Below, in pieces: positions 34,133 to 46,959 of a DNA stretch of 64,000 nt. Position 1 is the stretch's first letter, and each line of letters starts with the position of its first letter. The DNA lies in assembly GCA_032622095.1 (NCBI GenBank), contig CP136064.1:142925954-142989953 (forward strand), read 5' to 3'. Made by a program: the position numbers and the translations under genes. The DNA comes from Siphonodentalium dalli (Eukaryota > Mollusca > Scaphopoda > Gadilida > Siphonodentaliidae). The notes under the pieces are model-generated. The model had not been told where the DNA came from, did no database searches, and saw nothing but the letters and a program-made list of their open reading frames with translations.

Positions 34133-36011
34133 GAAGGTGGAATTCATGCTTGTAATGATGAATTCGAGCAACGTGCATCGGGATAGCTTATCTAACACTA
34201 GGAACATGTACTTATAGTTATGAAACACGGACATGCACTTGTTTTAATTTATCTCAACCGAGCACAAAGCTAAACGAGACAGGTATATACGAAAGGGATT
34301 CAAATATACAATGTGTGCTAATTTACATGTATCCGGATAATCCCATAGCATATCCCTGTCGTACGTTACTCGAATCTATCACAATAGTTTAACCTACACA
34401 CAATATGCTTTATCCTTACATATTGTCCAGTACGCGGGCAGATCTTCACCACATAGTTGTATTATATTTAAACACAAACGAATGTTATAGTGTACGTTCA
34501 TATTATGTCATTTGATAAAGCAAGGGATAGAGTGTTCACCCGACTATAACCAATGTCTATCGTGTAACGACAATTTATTTACTATAGCACAAGACACGAT
34601 GGTATTCAGTTAACAATATTCGTTATACCATATGTGTACTAAATGTGTAAAAAACAGTGGGGCATTTATTATGAAAAGAAATTCCACAAATTGAACCTCG
34701 TTTTATATAATAGCCTGTATATATGCTATGCGCCTTTTTTGTCAATCGTGTAATCTTTACAGTAACGCACATAATATATTGATAAAGAAATACGCGCCAG
34801 AAAACATCATTAAGTATTTGGGACATGAATTCTAGCGAGAATCGCCATAATATTGAATTTGCACTGATTCCAGTACATGATTATGATACATATATGTATA
34901 CAAATGACATTTCGCATATGACTGTGTCAGTTGTGTAACGTTGTGGTCCTTACTGTAACAAAGCCTATTCCAAACAAAGCCTATTCCAAACGTCAGATAT
35001 CCTGATTGTGTAGTTCGTCGCTGTATTTTCTTTGTGAATAACAGGTTTTATCATCTTGTTATCACATTTCGTAACTCTGGATTTCGACATGGCTTTTATA
35101 CAGAAATTTATCAGATATTTTCCACCCCGTAGCAAATATGTGTCTTTCGTGTAACACATATTATTTTTTCATCTATAAATGAAACGTTATATATTTCAAT
35201 TCCAGTTTTGTTCAATATTTGATGGACAAGGAGTGTCAAATTCAATATTATGTTAGAAAGTGTGTGACATTTGATTATCTTGATTTAATAAAGTTTAATG
35301 TTGTGTTGAAATTAAATTTTTCTGAGAAAAATGAGTTCCATTGTGGCCCCCATTGAAAACCAGCTATACAAAGGGTAAATGTTTTCTCGATCTATGCATT
35401 ACCGGTCAATACTCAATTCGGATCAAAAAGTACTCCAATATCTCTATTCTGAAAAATGATATACCCGATGACAATACTGTTACAGAAGAGACATAATTTC
35501 CAGACATCCACCATTCATAGCATCATAACATATCAGTGCTGGATGTCTAAGCTCGAACATCAGTCGTTTCTTCCAGTTCAATAGCTATATATCTCGAAAT
35601 GACAACAACTTTCCCCATTATCGGAACTAAAAAAATGCCATGTGGCATATCTGTAATTTTGACCAAAATTGATATTGACTCATATATGTACGTCATTTTA
35701 CGTCAACGAGATGCGTATGGAAAGTACGTTCCATACAGATTCATTAATATTGAACAGCAATAACACTGTACTTCTAGGAATAAGCATGTAATAAAAATAT
35801 ATATGGTACTTCGCTTCACTCCCCTCTTTCATTTTGGCTAATGTATGGTTTACAATACCAGCTAACTTGACAAACTGTCTTCCTTCCTGCACTCTTTCCC
35901 TCTTCCCTCTTCTGGAACCGGGGTGGGGAGAAAATTATTGTTCCGACACATATGCTAGGGGTGGTGGGTGTAAAAATAAGCCCAAAGCAATTTTTTCCAT
36001 GACACCTTTTA
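34133..36011. other. AT-rich region with possible ~187 bp degenerate repeat
   Basis: GTGTAA-starting blocks occur at about 34562, 34748, 34934 and 35150, the first three 186 bp apart, but the units are very diverged. A 16 bp tandem duplication (CAAAGCCTATTCCAAA) is at 34969. No gene recognised. Confidence 0.4.
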
Positions 36012-38023
36012 TTAGCTCAACTTACTTTGTAAGTTTGAGCTATTGCCATGGGTTGTCGTCCGTGTATCTGTGTGTCCGTCAACAATTTCCTTTGGCGCGG
36101 GCTACAGGTCGTACCTTTGGTCTGATCTTTATGAAATTTGTCATGGATGTTAATATTGACATGTAGATGGGAACGACTTATTTTGGGGTCATTCTGTCAA
36201 AAAACATGGCCACCAACAGCCATTTTGGATTTTACTCTTCGCATGACTAAATCCTTTGGCGCGGGCTGCAGGTCGTAGCTTTGGTCTGATCTTCATGAAA
36301 TTTGTCATGGATATTAACAATGACATGTTGATGAGAACGAGTCATTTTGGGGTCATTCGGCCAAAAAACATGGCCGCTGGTGGCCATCTTTGATTTCAAA
36401 ATTGAATCCATTGGCGCGGTCTACCGGTCGTACTGTTCGTCTGATCATCATGAAATTTGTTATGGATGTTAATATTTACATGTAGATCGGAACGAGTCAT
36501 TTTGGGGTCGTTCGGCCAAAAAACATGGCCGCCAGCAGCCATCTTGGATTTTACTCTTTGCATGACTAAATCCTTTGGCGCGGGCTACAGGTCGTAGCTT
36601 TGGTCGGATCTTCATAAAATTTGTCATGGATGTTAACAATGACATGTAGACGGGAACGAGTCATTTTGGGGTCATTTGGCCAAAAAACATGGCCGCTGGC
36701 GGCCATCTTGGATTTTAACATTCAATTCATTGGCGCGGGCTACATGTCGTACTGTTCGTCTGATCATCATGAAACTTGTCATGGATGTTAATATTGACAT
36801 GTAGATGGGAACGAGTGATTTTGGGGACGTTCGGCCAAAAAACATGGCCGCCAGCAGCCATCTTGGATTTTACTCTTTACATGACTAAATCCTTTGGCGC
36901 GGGCTACAGGTCGTAGCTTTAGTCGGATCTTCATGAAATTTGTCATGGATGTTAACAATGACATGTAGACGGGACGAGTCCTTTTGAGGTTATTCAGCCA
37001 AAAAAACATGGCCGCTGGAGGCCATCTTGGATTTCAAAATTAAATCCATTGGTGCGGGCTACAGGTCGTACTATTCGACTGATAATCATGAAATTCGTCA
37101 TGGATGTTAATATTGAAATGACGATGGGAACGAGTCATTTTGGGGTCGTTCGGCCAAATAACATGGCCGCCAGCAGCCATCTTGGATTTTACTCTTTACA
37201 TGACTAAATCCTTTGGCGCGGGCTGCAGGTCGTAGCTTTAGTAGGAGCTTCATGAAATTTGTCATGGATGTTAACAATGACATGTAGATGGGAACGAGTC
37301 ATTTTGAGGTCATTCAGTCAAAAAACATGGCCACCAGCAGCCATCTTGGATTTTACTCTTTGCATGACGAAATCCTTTGGCACAGCTACATGTAGGTTAG
37401 ACATTTCAATTAGCACCTTTCCTATTCCTCCATTTACTGTCAACCATTAAATTATTCCCTTACCTAAGTTGAGCTACAGTGTCATTGACACTTTCATTGG
37501 ATTTTTACTAGTTTGTACTGCTTTGTAACACTAAGAAATTAATGAAAGTGTCAATGACACTGTAGCTCAACTTGGAAAGGGAATAATTTAATGTATTACA
37601 GTCAATGGAGCGATTAGGAATGTGGAAAGTTGAATGTCTAATACGACCTGTAGCCCGTGCTAAAGGATGTAGTCATACAAAGAGTAAAATCCAAGATGGC
37701 TGCTGGCGGCCATGTTTTTTGGCCGAATGACCCCAAAATGACTCGTTCCCAATTACATGTCATTATTAACATTCATGACAAATTTTACGATGATCAGACT
37801 AAAGGTACGACATGTAGCCCGTGCTAAAGGATTTAGTCATACAAAGAGTAAAATAAAATCATTCTGGTCTAAATGTTGATGTCAACAGCTATGACAAATT
37901 TCATAATGATCCGACCAAAGGTACGACATGTAGCCTGTATTGTTGATGCCTTACGTACACACGCACACACGGACGACAAAACCATGGCAATAGCTCAAAC
38001 TTTACAAAGTAAAGTTGAGCTAA
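36012..38023. mobile_element. Foldback-type element with dimeric tandem units
   Basis: Inverted ends of ~65 bp start TTAGCTCAACTTACTTTGTA (36012) and finish AAAGTTGAGCTAA (38023), and include GAGCTATTGCCATGG and GTCGTCCGTGT. The left arm has about eight units with GGCGCGGGCTACAGGTCGTA, alternating two types (GATTTTACTCTTTGCATGAC against GATTTCAAAATTGAATCC) so that the true period is 320-321 bp. The right arm has two units in reverse orientation. Between the arms 37409-37498 and 37540-37640 form a second inverted pair. No coding. Confidence 0.85.
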
Positions 38024-40469
38024 TAATAAGGAACTGCAACAACACTAAACATGCCAGGGCCATGGATGTTGGTTGTGCCTCTTTAGGACTAGGGAAAGTA
38101 TTCTTAATGCAGCTGAATTGCCCATGCAGTATGTCTATGTTATATGTTTGATTTTTTAAAATAAATATTGTTTACACCAAATAAGGATAACTTTAAAGAA
38201 ATAAATTTAATGCAAAATCTGGTCAAACGTGAACATTAAACACTGATGTGTACACTGATGTATAAAGAAAAAAACATGTAACATACCTAGACTTGTGAGT
38301 GGATAACACAATTATCTCATATGTGACAAAAGAGATAGAAAATGGTAATAATTCACAATCTCATGTAGCCATGAATGAGTTAATGCAGGTTTCTACTAAA
38401 AAAAAGTGTAGGTTTGTTTTGTATTATATGCTTTACTCTCACATGCTACACTTGAGCAGTCCAATAGAAATAATGCCTTTTCTGAACTCATACAAGATTC
38501 CTGAATTCATACAAGATAAACTGTGAACGTTATAAAATTCCTAACTAATCCTGACCAATCTGAATCAATTGGAATCAATTGTAACATTAACTTTCTTTGA
38601 TTTCCCATTTGTGCTTCTGGGTGCTCTAGTGCATTGCTATACGTGCGATAATTTTTTTTTAGTAATATCTAATGAGTCTGGGTGGCACATAGCATATAAT
38701 AATTTAACCTAACTGATATAATACAATCACCTATCTGGTGTAAACAATATCACCCTGGTGTAAAACAAAATCTCCTATCTGATATAGAGCAATATCACCT
38801 ACCTGGTGTATAGACATACTATCTTGATAAATTTTCATAACAAAGTAACAAAACTAGAAAGGTCTCTAAAAAGGACTACCACACATATTTTGGCACTAAA
38901 ACAGTGACTATTAATTATGATTAACCGTGCATGCTGTGTCAGTGACCGGTTACCCACTCAGACATAGCTGGTATTTTTTCGGATCTCACATGTCATCCCC
39001 ATCTGCTAAATTTACCATATATGGTATTTATTCCGGTAACTTTCTTATTCCAAGGAAAAGACTTAATAAAAGCCTTGTTTGGATCATGTTACTAACTGTC
39101 CACTGTTTTGGACATATATAATTTTGTTACATATTATTCTGGTTTATTATTACACAGAGGGTGGGTGGTCAGGTGAAAAAAAGACCCCCCCCCTACAGGA
39201 ACATTCTGCACATGTAAAGTGATGATTTCTTTTGTCATCTTTGTTCACTGACATTTCTCCTTTTTTAATATTTCAAAGTAATATCGAGAACAAAGAGACT
39301 TGTTTAATAATAAGTTTAGGCAGCTTTTTTGCACCAATCGGGATACCTTATTGGACATCTCTTTCACTCTTGTGTGTCATAATGTACATATACAATACAT
39401 TATATCTTGAAAATCATTCACAATTAACATAACATCCCCCATCCAGTCCCTGTATTCATTTCAACTGCACCTCTCTTGTACATAAGCACTGTACCTCATG
39501 ATATACATTGATAAAAATGTTATCTGAACATATTACCATAAAGGGCCGTGCCTTGATAAGTTGTACTTTTGCAGGGTACTGTTTTCACATTGTTATTATT
39601 ACACAAACATAACAGATTTACTGGGCCTCATCTTCGCTTTTTTTCTCAAACAATGATCAGTGTGTAAACTGACAATTAATCCTTTTCTGCAATATAACCT
39701 CATTAACACCTTTGAGGGTAGCAGCCCATCTGGCCTGAGAAACTGAGCACAAGCTGACAAGTTAATAACATGCTGTGAATCAGTGTTACAAGTTGGTGCC
39801 TTTCATTTGAGCAGAATTTGATGCAAAAGTTCATCATACTGGCAGTTAAAGTAAGATTTAAATATAGGCTGTTAATTTTATTTCAAAATCAAACATATAG
39901 CACAATACACATATATCTACACAACGATTAAGAAATTGCTATTTTCTTTCAATAGACTATCATCAGTAGATGTTATGAAACAAATGGAATTATTCCAAAT
40001 GATTTTTCTATTTAATTCTCTATATTCTCTCTCGGGCTGACCTGCATTAAATATTTGTTTGTTTTCACGAAGGCTAAGCTCCCTTAATCACGCGCTTACC
40101 TCAAGTAATATTTCCTCAACATGAAGTTACATTCATTTGGACTTTAAAATCCTTTTACTTGTTGCCCAATGCTCTTTCTCGATATATCTATATCTATATG
40201 TGTATTGTGTTAAATGTTTGATATTTTGAAAATAAATATTGTTTAAAGACACGGTTGGCCTTGGCGGTGGGTATCCTGTGAAAATATCTCCACCCGTCAA
40301 AAACCGCCACAAACAGAAAGAACATAAAAATGTAGACAGACTTTGTCCGTATACAAATAAGAAATATCGCATAAACAGTATGTTATGGTCCTATGTTTGA
40401 CCATTGTTATATAAACAAAAGCGTAAAAAGTTACTTTTCTGGTGTTTGTTTATATTATGATGGTAAACA
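38024..40469. other. Apparently single-copy sequence, no gene recognised
   Basis: The longest stretch with little repeat structure. A small tandem of ATCACCTATCTGGTGTA-like units lies at 38730-38820. AAATAAATATTGTTTA appears at 38159 and 40230. I found no frame with domain character or consistent splice sites. Confidence 0.45.
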
Positions 40470-40523
40470 TAAAGAGCGTTCTTTGTTGGTGAATACCTGA
40501 TATGGAACTAATAAAGAGCGTTT
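40470..40523 (+). repeat. Two ATAAAGAGCGTT motifs 40 bp apart
   Basis: CATAAAGAGCGTTC at 40470 and AATAAAGAGCGTTT at 40510. The second is followed by TGTGTGATTAGCC, resembling the subterminal region of the MITE at 28172, so this is probably a truncated end of the same family. Confidence 0.6.
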
Positions 40524-40881
40524 ATGCCATTTGTGTGTGATTAGCCAGTAGCATTGTGTTGTCTTCTGTAACACAACCAGGCTCTTGCTTAGGTAAAATA
40601 TAGTAGGTCTTTATGATAACATGCTGTTTACGTGATGGTCATGGTATATATGAACGGAACTGTATGCGTCTTACTGTTTTTATGTTTACGGTGTTTGGAA
40701 CAAATATGAATATTTTCGAACAAAAAAATAAAAACTGTGCCTTTAACACCAATTGGCATATAAACATTCCATTCGTGTGTCAGACTCAAATTTGTCTATT
40801 TCTGCCCATTATAGTTTATTTAAAAAGTGCCTTAGCCATTACTCATTACATACAATTAGGAGAATAACTACAGACATTGAT
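40524..40881. other. No feature seen
   Basis: AT-rich sequence leading into the tandem array. An 84-codon frame here has no recognisable feature. Confidence 0.4.
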
Positions 40882-42588
40882 AAAATAAAAATATATAGTG
40901 TAACCACTGTCCCAGCTTGTTTCGTGATGTTTCCACTGAATCAACTTGAAATAAAATTGTTCCCGAGTCTTAATATTGTTCGGGAATGGTTTTTTTCCTC
41001 TGTTTCATCTGTTTCCATCATATCAGAAAAAAAAAAAAAAATATAAATTAAATAAAAATATATAGTGTAACCACTGTCCCATCTTGTTTCGTGATGTTTC
41101 CACTGAATCAACTTGAAATAAAATTGTTCCCGAGTCTTAATATTGTTCGGGAATGGTTTGTTTCCTCTGTTTCATCTGTTTCCATCGTATCAGAAAAAAA
41201 AACAAAAAAATAAATTAAATAAAAATATATAGTGTAACCACTGTCCCAGCTTGTTTCGTGATGTTTCCACTGAATCAACTTGAAATAAAATTGTTCCCGA
41301 GTCTTAATATTGTTCGGGAATGGTTTGTTTCCTCTGTTTCCATCGTATCAGAAAAAAAAACAAAAAAATAAATAAAATAAAAATATATAGTGTAACCACT
41401 GTCCCAGCTTGTTTCGTGATGTTTCCACTGAATCAACTTGAAATAAAATTGTTCCCGAGTCTTAATATTGTTCGGGAATGGTTTGTTTCCTCTGTTTCAA
41501 TCGTATCAGAGAAAAAAAAACAAAAAATAAATTAAATAAAAATATATAGTGTTACCACTGTCCCAGCTTGTTTCGTGATGTTTCCACTGAATCAACTTGA
41601 AATAAAATTGTTCCCCGAGTCTTAATATTGTTCGGGAATGGTTTGTTTCCTGTTTCATCTGTTTCCATCGTATCAGAAAAAAAACAAAAAAATAAATTAA
41701 ATAAAAATATATAGTGTAACCACTGTCCCAGCTTGTTTCGTGATGTTTCCACTGAATCAACTTGAAATAAAATTGTTCCCGAGTCTTAATATTGTTCGGG
41801 AATGGTTTGTTTCCTCTGTTTCATCTGTTTCCATCGTATCAGAAAAAAAAACAAAAAAATAAATTAAATAAAAATATAGAGTGTAACCACTGTCCCAGCT
41901 TGTTTCGTGATGTTTCCACTGAATCAACTTGAAATAAAATTGTTCCCGAGTCTTAATATTGTTCGGGAATGGTTTGTTTCCTGTTTCATCTGTTTCCATC
42001 GTATCAGAGAAAGAAAAAAAAAGAGGAAAAAAAATAAATATATATATAGTGTAACCACTGTCCCAGCTTGTTTCGTGATGTTTCCACTGAATCAACTTGA
42101 AATAAAATTGTTCCCGAGTCTTAATATTGTTCGGGAATGGTTTTTTTCCTCTGTTTCATCTGTTTCCATCGTATCACAAAAAAAACAAATAAAATAAAAA
42201 TATATAGTGTAACCACTGTCCCAGCTTGTTTCGTGATGTTTCCACTGAATCAACTTGAATTAAAATTGTTCCCGAGTCTTAATATTGTTCGGGAATGGTT
42301 TGTTTCCTCTGTTTCATCTGTTTCCATCGTATCAGAAAAAAAACCAAAAAATAAATTAAATAAAAATATATAGTGTAACCACTGTCCCAGCTTGTTTCGT
42401 GATGTTTCCACTGAATCAACTTGAAATAAAATTGTTCCCGAGTCTTAATATTGTTCGGGAATGGTTTGTTTCCTCTGTTTCAATCGTATCAGAAAAAAAA
42501 AATTAAATAAAAATATATAGTGTAACCACTGTCCCAGCTTGTTTCGTGATGTTTCCACTGAATCAACTTGAAATAAAATTGCTACCGA
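40882..42588. repeat. Tandem array of ~162 bp, 11 copies
   Basis: TAGTGTAACCACTGTCCCAG recurs at 40896, 41063, 41230, 41388, 41547, 41712, 41877, 42047, 42205, 42371 and 42528. Copies are nearly identical over GTTTCGTGATGTTTCCACTG; length changes come from poly-A and from loss or gain of a TTTCATCTG segment. Each unit has a small hairpin, TTCCCGA with TCGGGAA, around TTAATATTG. The last copy is diverged and cut. The open frames on both strands are repeat translations. Confidence 0.95.
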
Positions 42589-43080
42589 GTCTTCATATCG
42601 TCTCAGAAGAACCTACGAAAAAACATTTAACAACTATATAGTCACGGGATGTCTGTTTCCACTTGTTTCAAGGGCCTCTATGTGAAACGAAAATGGTGAC
42701 CCTGTTTTATTCTGCTCACATTCCTTGCCATATCTATTACAAGTTACATGTACTGTGGCTGAATCTGGTTATTAACAATCACTAAACCTCCCAATACGTA
42801 TAATATTATACAACTGTGAAGCTATATTATGCGAAGTAAACATACAATGATGTAATTTCTTCAACTCAAGTAACTATCAAAAGCCTCAGCTTGATAAGGT
42901 ATGTGTATAATGCATAAATGTTTATAGGAATATTCCGTGTTTGTCTCATCTTGCAATGTATTGTATTGTTGGGGCGATGGGTGCAATAACGTAACCAAAC
43001 AAATGCGACAGAAGATGATACAATCCAAAAACATTCATATGCATTATGTGTCTCGTCAACTCTTGAGAGTTTGTCCTGGA
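42589..43080. other. No feature seen
   Basis: AT-rich spacer between the tandem array and the composite repeat region. Nothing recognised. Confidence 0.45.
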
Positions 43081-43084
43081 TTAT

Positions 43085-43735
43085 TGTTCAAAATAGAATT
43101 GAATTATCACCCATGTAGAGGGGCAAAACAAGTTTATATTTCACGATTTTCGGTCTACTTTCATCAGAAAACTCCGAAATATTGCCATCTGTAAATTATA
43201 CCACGACGTTATCATAATGTATATCTCGAAGTGGGTACACTTCAATATAATAGCACAAACTAATCGCAGTTGTGCTTTTGTATTCTGCCATACCAAAATT
43301 TCTAAAACTGATTTTGTTTCTTCTTAATTTTGGGGTGGGGGTGACACAATCTACCACCACATAGCATCTATGGCAAAGAACGACATCCTTATCCTACAAT
43401 CATATGGAGTATATATTTCCACAAGTTTCTATATTATATACGGGATCTCCATTCAATGCAATGCTGAATAATCGCCTATTAAGAGGGGCGAAACAACTGA
43501 AAATGAATGATTTTTTGGTCTATTTTCCACGTAAATTTAAGAAATTTTTACATCTATCACCACAATCATGGCATTTCATTACTTAGTATTTATAAGTGTG
43601 TAACCTGCTATATCGTAGCACAAACATATCCCGAATACCTGTTCTTTTGTATTCATTTGTGCCGAATTTCCCTAAAACAGTGACTTTTTGCTGAATTTTG
43701 GGGTGAGGGTTGCAATAATCTTACATAACACATCA
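43085..43735 (+). repeat. Two direct copies of a ~366 bp diverged unit
   Basis: GAGGGGCAAAAC at 43119 and GAGGGGCGAAAC at 43484 start matching blocks that both continue to TTTTGTATTC and AATTTTGGGGTG. A third copy lies at 46960-47270 in the same orientation. Confidence 0.75.
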
Positions 43736-43740
43736 CGTAT

Positions 43741-44226
43741 TAAAAGGTACTCAATCCGATAAAACTTCTCTCAATTACTATTTCAATGGCTTCGGGGGTC
43801 AAAAATATTTGATTCGAGTCGAGGAAGTCACCCATCAAAGCTCAGATTTGTTAGATATCGATTTTAGAAATCTATTATTTTTCATTATCGGGAATTCTTT
43901 CTGGCCCAGAAGACAGTCAAAATTTCGTTATTATTACCACCTGATTATAGAGTTATCCATCCTTGTCTGTTTTAATAGAGTTTTGGCGTAAAATCTCGAG
44001 CAGGTTACCAAATTGACGGCAGTTATTAGTACTCATCTCGAGCAATTAACAATTTTCAAAAATCAATATCTAATAACTCTGAGCTTTGTTTGATGGGTTC
44101 CTCGACTCGAATCAAATATTTTTTACCACCAAAGCCAAAGAAATAGTAATATAGGACCCTCTGATCGGATTGTTGTTGTTGGAATCTGTTGAGATGGGGA
44201 CCCGCTTTACGGATTGAGTACCTTTA
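43741..44226. repeat. Palindrome of ~485 bp
   Basis: AAAGGTACTCAATCCG (43742) pairs with CGGATTGAGTACCTTT (44210-44225), and ATATTTGATTCGAGTCGAGG (43807) pairs with CCTCGACTCGAATCAAATAT near 44101-44120. The spacer is about 160 bp. Confidence 0.85.
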
Positions 44227-44888
44227 AATATGATGACATATTCACGGGGGTTCATCTGTTACACGACAAACGCGCCTCTCTCCGATAAACGCTGCGCGGC
44301 ACTTTCCGATCGCAACGCTTCACACCCGATGAAGAAAGTTTATCAATGAACATAGAGCTGCATAGAGAACAACAAAGGAACAATAGGTAATATGTTTGCT
44401 GCTAAATTTATTGTGTACAGTAGTCCCAATCATTACTAACAATTATACATACTCCTACATTCATTATTCGACATGTATGAGACAATATGAAATTTGTGTG
44501 CTTTTATCACTAAAATGTGGACCAAAAAAAACGGCTGCTGTAGTGTGATAACACTTCGCCATGGTTATAGAAGCTTGCATTTTCATAGATATATGTCTTT
44601 TTGATACATGGATATGCATTGTTTAGAGATATATACCTATAATTTGACAAAAACGGCTGTTAAACAGTGCTAAAAAACGCTACGTTTCATCTCTGATAAA
44701 AGTTACATCAGTTAGACTTTTTCCGATAAAATATGTTACATTTCCGAACCGATAAGCTTATTCATACGATCTTAGTTTGTGTTTTATCGGGGTTTGATGC
44801 TGCGTGATTTCTTCTAGCACGAAAGCAGTGATTGTGCATCATTGCAAATTGTCATAAATATAATTATAACAGTATTGATAACTCGTGA

Positions 44889-45534
44889 ATGATGGAATCC
44901 CCGAACGATTATGCTACTTCCACTGATACGAGGTGTCATGCATATGCTCGTATGCTACATATATTAGGTGTAATTACAGGAGGCACATAGCGACACACGA
45001 GATGGACAAGAAGTATTCGTGTCCCACATGCTCCAAGACTTTCAGTGAAGCGTACGAGTTGAAACGCCACAACAGAACGCAACACTCAACCGAAATGCCG
45101 GATCTGTCTTGCCATATTTGCTGCCAAAAATACAAGACCAGAGGAGGCCTACTAGGCCATATGCGAGTCAAACACGGTGTCTCGTCGAGATACAGATGTG
45201 AAACGTGCCAGAAAGAATCATACACAAAGATAGATCATGTAACACACGTATCAACACATGGTGAAACTCGACTCTCGCACCAGTGCGGCAAATGCCATCG
45301 CAGATTTCTTCACACCAAAAGCTTGAAAACACACACCGTGGAATGCAACGGACCCAAAACAGACATGCGGCATATGCGGTGTGAGCTTTAGTTCGAAGCA
45401 AGTTCTAAAGGACTATATGCAGGGAAAGCATTTACGAGGCAAGGTATTCAAACGTTCATGCGGCAAAAAATACGTCTGGCGCGCGTCCTTCTGCCGCCAC
45501 AGGAGGGAGGATGGGCATGAGTAGACAATCCACG
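44889..45534 (+). pseudogene. C2H2 zinc-finger gene with two frameshifts
   Basis: The longest frame (44933-45391) encodes four fingers with intact spacing: Cys30/Cys33/His46/His51, Cys60/Cys63/His76/His81, Cys89/Cys92/His105/His109, and Cys118/Cys121/His134/Cys138. It is preceded by a finger with His18/His22 whose cysteine pair is disturbed. An ATG at 44889 opens a different frame that reaches the first finger's cysteine at about 44929 and is then two bases out of register. Near 45360, after a run of four A, finger-like sequence moves to a third frame and runs to TAG at 45534; the sixth finger there has Tyr where the first His belongs. There are no introns in about 640 bp. C2H2 proteins generally bind DNA in the nucleus. 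It could be a retrocopy or a transposon-borne gene. No specific orthologue recognised. Confidence 0.8.
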
Positions 45535-46814
45535 TGACAATCTATAGACATTTTATTAACTTTTGAAATTTTATTTTTACACGTCCTCTGGAAGACAACC
45601 AATGTGATTCATTTTGTTTATGATTTGTTATGTTTTAGTTGTTATAAATTGTTTGAACCATAAATGCTTTCATATTTTGATATTCTATTGATATCAGGCC
45701 CAATTGAAACGATATTCATGGAGCGAGGATATACCTGTCATATGTAATTGACAAATCGTCAAACATCCATAATAATTTGGAACATAATTGGCCCATTTTA
45801 AAGCCACTCATTTCATTGTTTCGACTTATAAGTTGTAACTAATGATATCACAGTGAAATGTCAAGAATTGAAAACACATTAATTGTGTTGTCAACTTGTA
45901 ATGTGAGACACCCACGGAGCCCCCTCCCGGTTACACACGTTCGTGTGTTTTACTACCCCTGGAAAGTCTGGATATAAGTTATATAATGGTATTTCACATT
46001 TGTTGAGGTTGAGGAATTCTCTTCTCTCACGATGAAAATTATTTCATCTGTTCTGTGATGATGAGCCGTGTGTATAAATGTATCTTGTGGCGTGTGCCTT
46101 TCTTTGCAATGGAAACACCTGTATGTCTGAAAAAGAAACAAGCACATGTAAGAATAACCAGAAATAAGAATAATCAGACACGACATCATACAACAAGAAC
46201 CTTAACTAGTGTGTGCCAACCAGAAATAATCATAATAAATCGCGTAAATACCAAAATATAACGACTGAAAGCAAAATAGTGTCATTTCTACTCAATAATG
46301 TAGGGTAATTTGCATACGTGTGTGCTTATATTGAATAATACCGTTGACATACATTCAAAAATCTATGCATATACTCCGAATATGGTCGATTTTTGCCGTA
46401 TTGATCAAGGCGATGTTTGGAGAAGAGAAGTGTAGCGTATCAATTATCGGAACATGAGAAAAGTAGCATATGTGTATTGGTTTCAAATCATTTTTCGCTA
46501 TATAAATGGGCAATATAAGTGGAAATTTTATGACATCACAAATATAGATATGCAGAACAAAATATATCTCGCCTCAAAACGTCCAGCTGTATCTTATTCA
46601 CAGAAGGGATTGAGTTTGTTGTGGGATTTTACAAATGAGCACCCAAAAATCGAGCGATAAATGACTATTGTGTTACAATTAAGGAACAGTTCTGTGTTAT
46701 AGTAAGGTACAAATCATTGTTAAAGCAGTCCGATCATATATGTTAATTGTTTTTTCAGAAATAATTTATGAATACTGTAAAAACTTACCATTTTGGCGAC
46801 AATATGCTGATTTC
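45535..46814. other. No feature seen
   Basis: AT-rich sequence downstream of the finger pseudogene, inside the inverted pair. Frames of 60-78 codons overlap on both strands and lack features. Confidence 0.45.
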
Positions 46815-46959
46815 CACACCATTATCAGATGTGAAGAGTAGCAAATCGGAATCTGCCGCGCAGCGTTTATCGGAGAGAGGCGCGTTTGTCGTGTAACAGA
46901 TGAACCCCCGTGATATTCAGCATATTGTCGTATGCGGTATATATATACGCACTTTTCTA

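Larger units (their letters stand above)
44238..46913. repeat. Inverted-repeat pair enclosing a zinc-finger pseudogene
   Basis: About 60 bp match exactly in reverse complement between 44242-44301 and 46854-46913 (TCTGTTACACGACAAACGCG and on through CGATAAACGCTGCGCGGCA). Weaker similarity extends ~35 bp inward. The 2.7 kb between them carries the finger pseudogene, so the pair could be the ends of a transposon that captured it; I see no target duplication. Confidence 0.7.

Noticed and set aside
40882-42588. CRISPR-like array
   Set aside because: Units are contiguous 162 bp copies without unique spacers, and the window is eukaryotic.
44889-45534. Reading the finger gene as intact with small introns at the frame changes
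   Set aside because: The frame changes occur within overlapping sequence with no room for an intron and no GT-AG pair; the last fingers are also missing ligands.
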